From Gammaproteobacteria bacterium (GTDB lineage: Bacteria > Pseudomonadota > Gammaproteobacteria > Pseudomonadales > Pseudomonadaceae): DNA of 12,030 nucleotides. The stretch lies in the NCBI GenBank assembly GCA_012513235.1, contig JAAZCO010000162.1:1-12030 (forward strand), written 5' to 3'. This document shows, in pieces, positions 1 through 6,867 of this stretch. The position numbers and the translations under genes were made by a program. The notes beneath the pieces were generated by a model. That model was not told the DNA's origin. It was given only the letters and a program-made list of their open reading frames with translations, and searched no databases. Within the stretch, counting starts at the first letter, position 1. Each line of letters begins with the position of its first letter.

Positions 1-246
1 CATGTTAAAGCAGTTTTGATTAATATTTTTGGCGGTATTGTACGCTGCGATATGATCGCCGAAGGCGTGATTGGTGCCGTCAAAGAAGTGGGGGTTAAGG
101 TGCCGGTGGTGGTGCGTTTAGAAGGTAATAATGCTGCCTTAGGTCGTCAGGTATTAGCTGAAAGTGGTTTGAATATTATTGCTGCCAGCAGTCTCAGTGA
201 CGCAGCAATACAAGTGGTTGCTGCGGCGCGAGGGGAGCAGGCATGA
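1..246 (+). CDS. sucC: Succinyl-CoA synthetase beta subunit (ADP-forming), C-terminal 81 codons
   Basis: This is the end of SucC, which pairs with SucD to convert succinyl-CoA, ADP (or GDP) and phosphate to succinate, CoA and ATP in the TCA cycle in the cytoplasm. The frame is open from base 1 and the 5' part lies outside the window. The visible part carries the highly conserved NIFGGIVRCD segment, then VPVVVRLEGNNA and LNIIAA, which belong to the C-terminal domain of the family. Full-length relatives are about 388 residues, so roughly a fifth is present. The stop overlaps the sucD start as ATGA (243-246), which indicates one transcript and translational coupling. Family identity is near certain. 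Nucleotide specificity cannot be read from this fragment. Confidence 0.97.
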   Translation, partial: HVKAVLINIFGGIVRCDMIAEGVIGAVKEVGVKVPVVVRLEGNNAALGRQVLAESGLNIIAASSLSDAAIQVVAAARGEQA

Positions 247-1124
247 GTATTTTGATTAACAAAGACACTAAAGTGATTTGCCAAGGCTTTACGGGCGCAC
301 AAGGGACTTTCCACTCTGAGCAAGCGATTGCTTATGGCACAAAAATGGTGGGTGGTGTCACTCCAGGTAAAGGTGGCACGATGCACTTAGGCTTGCCGGT
401 ATTTAATACTGTGTTGGAAGCTGTACAAGCCACAGGGGCAGATGCATCAGTGATTTATGTCCCCGCAGCTTTTTGTAAGGATTCTATTTTAGAGGCTGCA
501 TTTGCCGGTATTAAACTGATTATTTGCATCACTGAAGGCATACCAACTTTGGATATGCTGGTTGTCAAAGTGAAGTGTGATGAGTTGGGTGTACGTTTAA
601 TTGGGCCTAACTGCCCAGGCGTTATTACCCCCGGCGAATGCAAAATTGGTATTCAGCCAGGCTTTATTCATATGCCTGGCAAAGTGGGAATTGTCTCGCG
701 CTCGGGTACTTTGACTTATGAAGCCGTCAAGCAAACTACAGATGCAGGTTTTGGCCAGTCGACCTGTGTCGGCATTGGTGGCGATCCGATTCCCGGATCC
801 AGCTTTATTGATATTTTAAAAATGTTTCAAGCCGATCCACAAACCGAAGCCATTGTGCTAATTGGCGAGATAGGTGGTAGCGCTGAAGAAGAGGCCGCCT
901 CTTATATTAAAGCCCATGTGACTAAGCCTGTGGTGTCTTATATTGCTGGTGTAACAGCGCCTGAGGGCAAACGTATGGGGCATGCCGGAGCTATTATTTC
1001 TGGTGGTAAAGGCACCGCCGATGAGAAATTTGCTGCGTTACAAGATGCGGGAGTGAAAACAGTACGCTCTCTGGCTGATATTGGTAGCGCCTTAGCCGAG
1101 ATTACAGGTTGGCAGCATAAGTAA
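243..1124 (+). CDS. sucD: Succinyl-CoA synthetase alpha subunit
   Basis: SucD binds CoA and carries the phosphohistidine intermediate of succinyl-CoA synthetase. The 293-residue product matches the usual length of about 289-300. The N-terminal CoA-binding Rossmann domain shows GFTGAQGTFHSEQAI (about residues 15-29) and VGGVTPGKGG (37-46). IGPNCPGVITPGECKIG lies near residue 120, and the phosphohistidine loop GHAGAII places the active-site histidine at residue 247 (codon 981-983). The start is fixed by the ATGA overlap with sucC and by a strong AGGGGAG at 231-237, five bases upstream. A strong intrinsic terminator at 1135-1160 closes the operon, so sucD is its last gene. No anomalies were seen. 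Confidence 0.98.
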   Translation: MSILINKDTKVICQGFTGAQGTFHSEQAIAYGTKMVGGVTPGKGGTMHLGLPVFNTVLEAVQATGADASVIYVPAAFCKDSILEAAFAGIKLIICITEGIPTLDMLVVKVKCDELGVRLIGPNCPGVITPGECKIGIQPGFIHMPGKVGIVSRSGTLTYEAVKQTTDAGFGQSTCVGIGGDPIPGSSFIDILKMFQADPQTEAIVLIGEIGGSAEEEAASYIKAHVTKPVVSYIAGVTAPEGKRMGHAGAIISGGKGTADEKFAALQDAGVKTVRSLADIGSALAEITGWQHK

Positions 1125-1134
1125 AAAGTGTCTT

Positions 1135-1160
1135 AAAGCCATCCTTGTGATGGCTTTTTT
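1135..1160 (+). terminator. Intrinsic terminator of the suc operon
   Basis: A perfect 9-bp stem, AAAGCCATC (1135-1143) with GATGGCTTT (1149-1157), closes a 5-nt loop CTTGT and runs into a T tract (1155-1160). It begins 10 bases after the sucD stop. It is a textbook rho-independent terminator. Confidence 0.92.
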
Positions 1161-1428
1161 ATTAAGGAACAAGGCTGATAGCAGCACAACCTCATAGTGT
1201 TTACCTTGCACGATCTATTGAAAAATACGCCAGTGAATCGCTGGATGGACGAGGTTGTGATTGCTTAGCGTTAAGCGAGTTGCTGTGGTTTGGCGTACAC
1301 TAAGTTCAAGCTTAAACCACCGCCGCTGATTAGGGTTTTGCTATGTAAGTGGCAGTAGAGTCTTGGCTCAATGTTTGAGCTTTAAAATATTGAACAGAGG
1401 TTTTGAGTGATTTTTATAACGAGAATCA
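1161..1428. other. Gene-free interval between sucD terminator and PAS-GGDEF gene
   Basis: No supported gene was found on either strand. One plus-strand frame is open for about 45 codons (roughly 1165-1302) but has no ATG, GTG or TTG near its beginning, so I do not call it. The stretch holds a weak stem-loop, TTGCTTA (1261-1267) with TAAGCGA (1272-1278, one G-T pair), and a cleaner palindrome at 1366-1380 listed separately. Presumably it contains the promoter of the downstream cyclase gene, but I could not identify a convincing -35/-10 pair. TAAAAT at 1383-1388 is the best -10-like string and it has no good -35. Confidence 0.5.
1366..1380. promoter_or_regulatory. Short palindrome upstream of the cyclase gene
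   Basis: GCTCAA (1366-1371), a TGT centre and TTGAGC (1375-1380) form a perfect 6-bp inverted repeat about 50 bases before the cyclase start. It could be a dimeric regulator site or a small hairpin. It overlaps the region where a promoter would be expected, and an AT-rich TTTAAAATAT follows directly. The function is inferred only from symmetry and position, and a 6-bp arm can arise by chance. Confidence 0.25.
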
Positions 1429-2724
1429 GTGCGGAGTGTTGTACCGAGTATGAATACGATTGCTAGCAAAATTGACCCCAATGTCATTGCTTTTGCGCTT
1501 GACCAGTCATACAGCGCTGTCTTGATGACAGATGCCTATGCGGGGGAAGGTGGGCATCGTATTGTTTTTGTCAATCAAGCTTTTTTGCAGATGAGCGGTT
1601 ATAGCGAAGAAGAGCTGTTAGGGAAAAATCAACGTATTTTGCAGGGCCCAGCAACCAATCCAGAGGTGATTGAGCGCTTGCGTCAATGTGTGCGTGAGGG
1701 TAGTTATTTTCAAGGTTCAACGGTGAATTGCCGCAAGGATGGACGTCCTTATACCGTAGAGTGGAGCATCTCAGCAGTACGCAATCCAGCTGGCGAGATC
1801 ACACATTTCGTTTCTTTACAGCAAGATATCAGTAGCTTAGTTGCCGCACAAAAGACTAATAAACTTTTTGCCCAGGTCCTCAATGCCACTGATGATGGTG
1901 TGTTGATTACCGATAGTACGGGCACTATAGAATTTGCTAACAAAGCGTTTGAAAATATCACCGGTTACGGACTGACAGATGTTCTTGGGCGTAATCCGCG
2001 ACTTCTTAAGTCCGGTGAGCAGGATGAGAATTTTTACCGTGATATATGGAGTACGCTGAAGAAAGGTGAATCTTTCAAGGGTACCTTTGTCAATCGCAGT
2101 AAGAGCCATGAGTTGATCTATTGTGATGAAACTATTACGCCATTGATGGATGAGCACAACACTATTACCCATTACGTGAGTATATTTCGTGATGAAACCA
2201 CTCGCGTTCTCGAAGAGCAAAAATTTCGTGACATGGTGCGCTTTGATGCGCTGACGTGTGTGTTAACTCGGGCTGCAGGGGAACAGGCACTGGAAAAAGC
2301 CTATATGCACTACCGCAGTTGCGATTTACCACTGTCGATTGCCATGGTGGATGCTGATCACTTTAAGCAGGTCAACGATACATGGGGTCATAACGCTGGT
2401 GATGCAGTACTCAAGACGATTGCCAGTGCGATGGTAGCAACACTGCGAGCCAACGATACGGTGATTCGTTGGGGTGGTGAGGAATTCTTATTGGTGTTTG
2501 CCGGCTGCAGTTTAGATCAAGGGCTGCGTTTGGCTGAACGTTGTCGGCATGCAGTGCAAAGTAAACCCCATGACAACGTTGGAGTGACCACAGTGTCGAT
2601 TGGTGTCGGCGAGTTGCAGAACAACGAAGCATTGGCCGATTTGATTGAGCGTGTGGATCAGGCGCTCTATCGTGCTAAGAACTTGGGCCGTAATCGAACA
2701 GAAATATCAGTGAGCCAGACCTAA
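1429..2724 (+). CDS. Diguanylate cyclase with two PAS domains (PAS-PAS-GGDEF)
   Basis: Predicted to make cyclic di-GMP from two GTP under control of its N-terminal sensor domains. It is soluble, with no signal peptide or membrane segment. PAS1 (about residues 20-135) has LOV-type features (GKNQRILQG 65-73, NCRKDG 100-105, THFVSLQQD 125-133), but Gln68 occupies the photoactive cysteine position. PAS2 (about 145-260) has the common GRNPRLLKSG motif. The GGDEF domain (about 270-428) keeps VDADHFKQVND (307-317), the signature GGEEF (349-353) and an inhibitory-site RxxD, R340-D343, exactly five residues upstream, so it is probably active and product-inhibited. The domain entry DALTC departs from the usual DxLTG. 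There is no EAL domain. The start is uncertain: GTG 1429 with weak ACGAG, or ATG 1450 with GGAG 13 bases upstream (424 aa). Confidence 0.93.
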   Translation: MRSVVPSMNTIASKIDPNVIAFALDQSYSAVLMTDAYAGEGGHRIVFVNQAFLQMSGYSEEELLGKNQRILQGPATNPEVIERLRQCVREGSYFQGSTVNCRKDGRPYTVEWSISAVRNPAGEITHFVSLQQDISSLVAAQKTNKLFAQVLNATDDGVLITDSTGTIEFANKAFENITGYGLTDVLGRNPRLLKSGEQDENFYRDIWSTLKKGESFKGTFVNRSKSHELIYCDETITPLMDEHNTITHYVSIFRDETTRVLEEQKFRDMVRFDALTCVLTRAAGEQALEKAYMHYRSCDLPLSIAMVDADHFKQVNDTWGHNAGDAVLKTIASAMVATLRANDTVIRWGGEEFLLVFAGCSLDQGLRLAERCRHAVQSKPHDNVGVTTVSIGVGELQNNEALADLIERVDQALYRAKNLGRNRTEISVSQT

Positions 2725-2808
2725 GCTGAATGCACATAGGTTGGCCTCATTATTTAGAGTTGTTCACTTGTTGTGATTTTGACTCAAAACCAAAGGAATA
2801 TACGTTTT

Positions 2809-3381
2809 ATGAATAGTATTGAAACTCGATTAGCCAGCATTCTTTCTTTAACTTGGTGGGTGCTGATGTTGCGTGGTGTGTTGGCCATTGTATTTGGCGT
2901 ATTAACCTGGCGCCAACCGGAGATCTCAGTGACTTTACTGATCTTGTTTTTTGGGGCTTATATTTTAGCTGATGGTGTACTTGGTGTGTATTCAGCTGTA
3001 GCAGGACGTAAAGACCATGATGATTGGTGGGTGTTACTGATTTGGGCTTTGATTAGTGTCGGTGTCGGTGTGCTGACTTTCTTAGCGCCGGGTATCACTG
3101 CGTTAGCTCTATTGTTTTATATCGCCATTTGGGCGATTGCAACGGGTGTCTTGCAAATTTTGGCGGGTATCCGTCTGCGTAAGCAAATTCAAGGTGAGTG
3201 GTTGCTGATTTTAGGTGGCCTGGCTTCTGTGATTTTTGGTGTGTTTATGATGGCGCAGCCGGTGGTGGGTGCTTTAGCTATGGCGTGGTTGATTGCTTTA
3301 TACGCGGTGTTGTTTGGTGTGCTGTTGGTATTGCTTGCATTGCGTGTCCGCGCCTTCGGCCAGCAGGTTAAGCAAGTCTAA
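2809..3381 (+). CDS. HdeD/DUF308 family six-helix inner-membrane protein
   Basis: A 190-residue, almost wholly hydrophobic protein with about six membrane helices (roughly residues 15-34, 40-64, 73-93, 97-121, 131-150, 153-179). Three similar hairpins, each with a short loop of the xxPxxx type (WRQPEIS, FLAPGIT, MAQPVVG), are the internal-repeat pattern of the HdeD family. E. coli HdeD is linked to acid resistance, but most family members have no proven role, so I assign none. ATG 2809 is chosen because AGGA lies at 2794-2797. An upstream in-frame GTG at 2773 would add 12 polar residues and lacks a ribosome site. The leader AACCAAAGGAAT is identical to that of the small membrane-protein gene at 3864. 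Confidence 0.85.
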   Translation: MNSIETRLASILSLTWWVLMLRGVLAIVFGVLTWRQPEISVTLLILFFGAYILADGVLGVYSAVAGRKDHDDWWVLLIWALISVGVGVLTFLAPGITALALLFYIAIWAIATGVLQILAGIRLRKQIQGEWLLILGGLASVIFGVFMMAQPVVGALAMAWLIALYAVLFGVLLVLLALRVRAFGQQVKQV

Positions 3382-3386
3382 TAAAG

Positions 3387-3441
3387 ATGCACTAATGAAC
3401 AGTGCATTGACAGCGCTCGAGCATGCCTGTGATTGCGCTGT
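3387..3441 (+). terminator. Two consecutive stem-loops after the HdeD gene, no T tract
   Basis: Directly after the stop, ATGCACT (3387-3393) pairs perfectly with AGTGCAT (3401-3407) around a 7-nt loop. Two bases on, ACAGCGC (3410-3416) pairs with GCGCTGT (3435-3441) around an 18-nt loop. Neither is followed by a run of T, so this is not a classical intrinsic terminator. The hairpins could be 3'-end stabilisers or help rho-dependent termination. The role is inferred from position. Confidence 0.35.
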
Positions 3442-3483
3442 TGAAATTAAATAGAGATCGACACAACTGGTGCGCAATACATA

Positions 3484-3765
3484 ATGAAGATTGATCTAGT
3501 GAGCGTACCGAGTGCTGTGGTCACTTGCGCAACGTGCAAAGCAAATTGTTGTCGTTTAGAAGTGATGCTGATCAGTGATACCGGTGTGCCTGAGCGCTAT
3601 GTTGAGTTTGATGATTGGGGTGGTATGAGCATGGCGCGTTTAGAGGATGGTTGGTGCGCCGCTTTGGATCGAGACACCATGCTGTGCAGTATTTATGAGC
3701 AGCGCCCGTGGATTTGTCGTGAGTTTGAAATGGGCGGCTATGAATGCCTTGAGGAGCGATCTTAG
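3484..3765 (+). CDS. YkgJ-like cysteine-cluster (zinc/iron-chelating) protein
   Basis: A 93-residue protein with eight cysteines: CxxCxxxCC at positions 15, 18, 22 and 23, then C58, C68, C78 and C88. It ends in the family hallmark YEQRPWICREFEMGG, followed by the last cysteine. This matches the YkgJ/UPF0153 CxxCxxxCC family predicted to bind zinc or an Fe-S cluster. The biochemical role is not established. It has no signal peptide, so it is probably cytoplasmic. The ribosome site is weak: there is no clear AGGAG before ATG 3484. It sits between two membrane-protein genes, which says little about its job. The family call is confident and the function is not. Confidence 0.85.
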   Translation: MKIDLVSVPSAVVTCATCKANCCRLEVMLISDTGVPERYVEFDDWGGMSMARLEDGWCAALDRDTMLCSIYEQRPWICREFEMGGYECLEERS

Positions 3766-3814
3766 ATGGCACATCAAACGAATCATGCTTTAATAGTTTA
3801 GAGCGTGCTCAGCC

Positions 3815-3829
3815 ACATGCAGCGCATGT
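3815..3829. repeat. Small inverted repeat upstream of the 72-aa membrane protein gene
   Basis: ACATGC (3815-3820) and GCATGT (3824-3829) flank AGC. Beyond a C/T mismatch, two more base pairs can form. It lies about 35 bases before the start codon, so it could be an operator or a leader hairpin. This is weak evidence. Confidence 0.2.
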
Positions 3830-3863
3830 TGCAATTTGGATCAATAACCAAAGGAATCACATT

Positions 3864-4082
3864 ATGAATACAATAAAAACTCTTGCGATCGCTTTGATTG
3901 TTGCCGGCAGTTTAGGCTTAGCTTATGGTGGATTTAGCTACACAAAAGATACCACGGTGGTTAAGTTAGGCTCGGTTGAATTGACGGCTAAAGAAAAAGA
4001 AACAGTCAATGTTCCTGTTTGGGCAGGGCTGGCCGCCGTCTTATTTGGTGGTGCATTGCTGCTGATGGGCACTAGAAAGTAA
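3864..4082 (+). CDS. Small two-helix membrane protein of unknown function
   Basis: A 72-residue protein with an N-terminal helix (about 5-23), a polar middle stretch containing FSYTKDT and TAKEKETVNVP (about 25-51), and a second helix (about 52-69). It ends with the short basic tail TRK. I recognise the pattern as a conserved small proteobacterial membrane family that is usually left as hypothetical or DUF; I cannot name it firmly. The ribosome site is clear: AAGGA at 3851-3855, eight bases from ATG 3864. The region AACCAAAGGAAT (3846-3857) repeats the leader of the HdeD-type gene exactly, and both proteins begin MN. A strong hairpin follows the gene (4109-4142). Confidence 0.8.
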   Translation: MNTIKTLAIALIVAGSLGLAYGGFSYTKDTTVVKLGSVELTAKEKETVNVPVWAGLAAVLFGGALLLMGTRK

Positions 4083-4108
4083 CCCTTGCTGGTTAGCCGT
4101 TTATGAGA

Positions 4109-4142
4109 GCTAACAGTCGCAGTGATTGTGGCGGCTGTTAGC
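4109..4142 (+). terminator. 12-bp hairpin after the 72-aa membrane protein gene, no T tract
   Basis: GCTAACAGTCGC (4109-4120) pairs with GCGGCTGTTAGC (4131-4142) over 12 positions, including one G-T pair, around a 10-nt loop. The sequence after it, ACTTACGCGC, has no T run. It is probably a transcript 3'-end structure. A protein-binding inverted repeat in front of the alkB-like gene at 4190 is the alternative. Confidence 0.5.
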
Positions 4143-4189
4143 ACTTACGCGCAGTGACTTAAATATGTAGGGCAGGGTTTTAGAGCTTT

Positions 4190-4939
4190 ATGGATTTGTT
4201 GAGCGATGTGCAACAGCTGCAGTTGCCCTTTGCCTTGCCTGTTGGCGCTGGATATTCTTGGTGCTGGAATCAGTCAATGCAAGCCTTTGTGATCCAAGTA
4301 CCTGATGGTGAGCTGATTTTTGCAGAGCGCTTTTTTAATACTAAGATCAGTGATCGCAGTGTTGAGTATTTTCAAGAAAACGACATCTACAACTGGCAGC
4401 ACACCGATTGGCAGCAGTTGAGCGCAGAGGATCTGGCGCAAGTGAAGTTTACTTATATCAACTGGCAGCGCGATGATATAAAAATGTTTGGTAAGACGAT
4501 TGCGTTACCGCGGCTGACGGCTTGGTATGGCGATGCGGGTAAATCTTATACTTATTCAGGTATCACTTCGCAGCCGCAGGTGTGGAATGCAGGGCTGTTA
4601 TATATTAAAAAACAGATCGAGCAGGTGACAGGTTGCGCCTTTAATAGTGTATTGCTCAATTGGTACCGCAATGGCGAGGATCATATGGGTTGGCATGCGG
4701 ACGACGAGCCAGAGTTGGGAGTGAATCCGCTGATTGCTTCGGTGAACTTTGGAGAGACGCGAGACTTTGTTTTACGCCGTAATGATGAGCCTAGGCAAAA
4801 AATAGTCATGCCCTTACAGCACGGTACTCTATTAGTGATGGGCGGAGCTTTGCAGCACTATTGGCAGCATAGCGTGCCCAAAAGAAAGCGAGTTAAAGGC
4901 TCGCGCTTTAACTTAACTTTCAGAGCTATTGTCGAGTGA
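4190..4939 (+). CDS. alkB: AlkB-type 2-oxoglutarate/Fe(II) dioxygenase (nucleic-acid demethylase)
   Basis: Predicted to remove alkyl lesions such as 1-methyladenine and 3-methylcytosine oxidatively, using 2-oxoglutarate, O2 and Fe(II). The iron triad is visible: H169 and D171 in GWHADDEP, and H227 in QHYWQHSVPK. R239 and R245 in RFNLTFR are the 2-oxoglutarate-contact arginines. PRLTAWYGD (107-115) and FNSVLLNWYRNGEDHMGWHA agree with the ABH2/ABH3-like bacterial branch. At 249 residues it is longer than typical homologues of around 200, owing to a longer N-terminus and a segment near residues 60-95 that I cannot match to the core. The ribosome site is weak (GGCAGGG at 4171-4177). It stands alone, not beside ada. 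The symbol denotes family; it is not orthologous to E. coli alkB by context. Confidence 0.92.
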   Translation: MDLLSDVQQLQLPFALPVGAGYSWCWNQSMQAFVIQVPDGELIFAERFFNTKISDRSVEYFQENDIYNWQHTDWQQLSAEDLAQVKFTYINWQRDDIKMFGKTIALPRLTAWYGDAGKSYTYSGITSQPQVWNAGLLYIKKQIEQVTGCAFNSVLLNWYRNGEDHMGWHADDEPELGVNPLIASVNFGETRDFVLRRNDEPRQKIVMPLQHGTLLVMGGALQHYWQHSVPKRKRVKGSRFNLTFRAIVE

Positions 4940-4971
4940 AAACAGTGCGGTGTTGCGCTCGTGGCAGATAA

Positions 4972-6216
4972 CTACTCATGCCTACTTTTTAGCTGCACCG
5001 TTATTAACGCTCCAGCTTGATTTATTTCCAAACGGTGCTGGCGCCCAGCCAATAGTGCCATCACTGCAGCAAAAGCCAATACCGTTAGCAGCACCCAAGT
5101 AATGGCTTGGATGCTAAGCTCAGCATCAATCATCAGCCCTACGGCTAAAGGCCCCATGGCGGCCAGTGTGTAACCACCCCCTTGCACCAAGGCTGAGAGT
5201 TCGCCAGCAATACTGGCATTAGCACTGCGCAACACGATCAGGGTCAGTGCCAAACTAAATGATCCGCCTTGACCTAAACCGAGTAAAATTGCGCCCGGCC
5301 AGCGCATGGATGTTGGACCCAGTAGCAAGAGCACTAAGCCTGCAGCCACCAGAGCAAGCACTAACATAATGGCTGGGCGCTGATCTTTGCTCAGGCGTGC
5401 CAACCAAGGAGCACCGACGGCGGAGACTAGTTGGGTCATAATCGATGCGCCCATCAGCCAACCGGCTTCATGTTCATTGTAGCCTTGTCGCACCAATAGC
5501 GTGGGCAGCCAGCCAAAGACGATATAGGCTAATGAAGACTGACTGCCCATAAATAGCATCACTTGCCAGGCCAGCGGGTTGCGCAGTAATGCACGGGCAT
5601 GGCTTGGTGATGCTTTGAACTCAGGATCTGCTGCAGGTTGCGGCATAATCCACCACCAAGCCAGCAGTGCACTTAGAGCTAAACCTGCCCAAGACATTAA
5701 GCTCAGTGACCAATCGCCCAATACATCAGCCAAGGGAATACTCAGCCCAGCACCCAAAGCGCCACCTAAGCACAGCGCCATGGTGTACACACCGGTCATT
5801 AAGTCAGCGCTGTCAGCCAGTTCACGTTTCACGAGTGCCGGTAATAATGTACCCAATACGCCAATGGCCGCGCCCACGAGTAAGGTGCCGCTAAATAATG
5901 CAGGAGCATGACTTAAGCCACGCAGAGCCAAACCAAAGCTTAAAATAATCAGCGCCAGTGCCAAACTGCGCTCCAGCCCTAAGCGTCTGGCCAGCCAAGG
6001 TGAAAAGGGCGCAAAAAGCCCAAGGCACAGTACCGGCAAAGTGGTCAGTAAGGATAAAACCAGCACTGAAAGCTGGCCTTCACTGGCAATGCGCGGCAAT
6101 AAGGGCGCCAAGGATGATAACGCTGGGCGCAAGTTAAGACCGACCACAATCATTAATACAATAAAAGTAATGCGGCTGGGTTGGCGACGGTTCTGGGTTA
6201 TAGGCAGCATATGCAT
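4972..6216 (-). CDS. CynX/NimT-type major facilitator transporter
   Basis: A 414-residue inner-membrane protein with about 12 hydrophobic helices in two halves separated by a polar loop (PEFKASPSHARALLRNP, around residue 200). The first helix ends in VGLNLRPALSSLAPLL (25-40), the signature of the CynX/YeaN (NimT) subgroup, named for the cyanate and 2-nitroimidazole exporters of E. coli. The substrate cannot be deduced, and there is no cyanase gene alongside. The start at 6216 is backed by AGGA (plus-strand TCCT at 6224-6227), seven bases upstream; a second in-frame ATG lies two codons in. It begins 27 bases after the arfB stop on the same strand, so the two are probably co-transcribed. It converges on the alkB-like gene across 32 bases with no clear terminator. 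Confidence 0.88.
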   Translation of the reverse strand: MHMLPITQNRRQPSRITFIVLMIVVGLNLRPALSSLAPLLPRIASEGQLSVLVLSLLTTLPVLCLGLFAPFSPWLARRLGLERSLALALIILSFGLALRGLSHAPALFSGTLLVGAAIGVLGTLLPALVKRELADSADLMTGVYTMALCLGGALGAGLSIPLADVLGDWSLSLMSWAGLALSALLAWWWIMPQPAADPEFKASPSHARALLRNPLAWQVMLFMGSQSSLAYIVFGWLPTLLVRQGYNEHEAGWLMGASIMTQLVSAVGAPWLARLSKDQRPAIMLVLALVAAGLVLLLLGPTSMRWPGAILLGLGQGGSFSLALTLIVLRSANASIAGELSALVQGGGYTLAAMGPLAVGLMIDAELSIQAITWVLLTVLAFAAVMALLAGRQHRLEINQAGALITVQLKSRHE

Positions 6217-6243
6217 GAGCGGTTCCTGAGCTGTTGCACGGCT

Positions 6244-6657
6244 TTAGTAGTCGACCTTACCACGTAAAGACTTGGTCACACCGCGTTGGGTTTTTTGATC
6301 GGTGCGTTTGCGTTTGGCATTTTTACTGGGCTTGGTGGGTCTGCGCGTTTTACTGATGTAGGTGGTAGCTAGGATAAATTGTTGTAGGCGTTCAAAAGCA
6401 TCAGTTTTATTTTTTTCTTGAGTGCGAAATTGTTGTGCTTTAATAATTAGCACGCCTTCTTTGCTGATGCGGCTGTCTTTACTTTCGAGCAATTGCTGTT
6501 TTTGAAACTCCAGTAGACTGGAGGCGTGAATATCAAAGCGCAAGTGAATCGCTGATGAAACTTTATTGACGTTTTGTCCGCCGGCCCCTTGAGAGCGTAT
6601 TGCGCTGATCTCAACTTCATGGTCTTCGAGGCGGATATGATTGCTGATAAAAATCAT
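6244..6657 (-). CDS. arfB: Alternative ribosome-rescue factor ArfB (YaeJ), peptidyl-tRNA hydrolase
   Basis: ArfB frees ribosomes stalled at mRNA ends lacking a stop codon, independently of tmRNA. The catalytic GGQ motif lies at residues 26-28 within RSQGAGGQNVNKVSSA, as in class I release factors. The protein lacks any codon-recognition domain. The last 35 residues (102-137) are strongly basic (KTRRPTKPSKNAKRKR, then KSLRGK), which is the tail that inserts into the empty mRNA channel. At 137 residues it matches E. coli ArfB (140). The start codon at 6657 has no obvious Shine-Dalgarno sequence, suggesting low expression. The CynX-like transporter follows after 27 bases. Confidence 0.95.
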   Translation of the reverse strand: MIFISNHIRLEDHEVEISAIRSQGAGGQNVNKVSSAIHLRFDIHASSLLEFQKQQLLESKDSRISKEGVLIIKAQQFRTQEKNKTDAFERLQQFILATTYISKTRRPTKPSKNAKRKRTDQKTQRGVTKSLRGKVDY

Positions 6658-6801
6658 GATCAGAGTATGTATTTAACAATATAGAGGTGTTGGCTATCAT
6701 AAACCATTATCGAAACGGCTGTGTTGTACTGATATATTGACCAACAGTTTATTGAGTCTGGCACAGGTATCTTGGCGTATCCACTCGTTTGCTATTCTGC
6801 G

Positions 6802-6831
6802 TTGTGATGCATCGGGTTTAGACTCTAAATA
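6802..6831 (+). promoter_or_regulatory. Candidate sigma-70 promoter of the DUF4177 pair
   Basis: TTGTGA (6802-6807), an 18-base gap and TAAATA (6826-6831) give a plausible promoter. It would start transcription near 6838, about 30 bases before the ATG at 6868. The -35 matches four of six positions. The call is made by eye only. Confidence 0.35.
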
Positions 6832-6867
6832 AGCTATCCAACGCCAACCATTTAACAAGGAAAAATC

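Noticed and set aside
1165..1302. Open frame of about 45 codons after the suc terminator
   Set aside because: No ATG, GTG or TTG near its beginning and no recognisable similarity. It is too short to call as a pseudogene.
1429..1860. Blue-light LOV photoreceptor call for PAS1
   Set aside because: The adduct-forming cysteine is replaced by Gln68 and one flavin-contact Asn is missing, so a classical photocycle is not supported.
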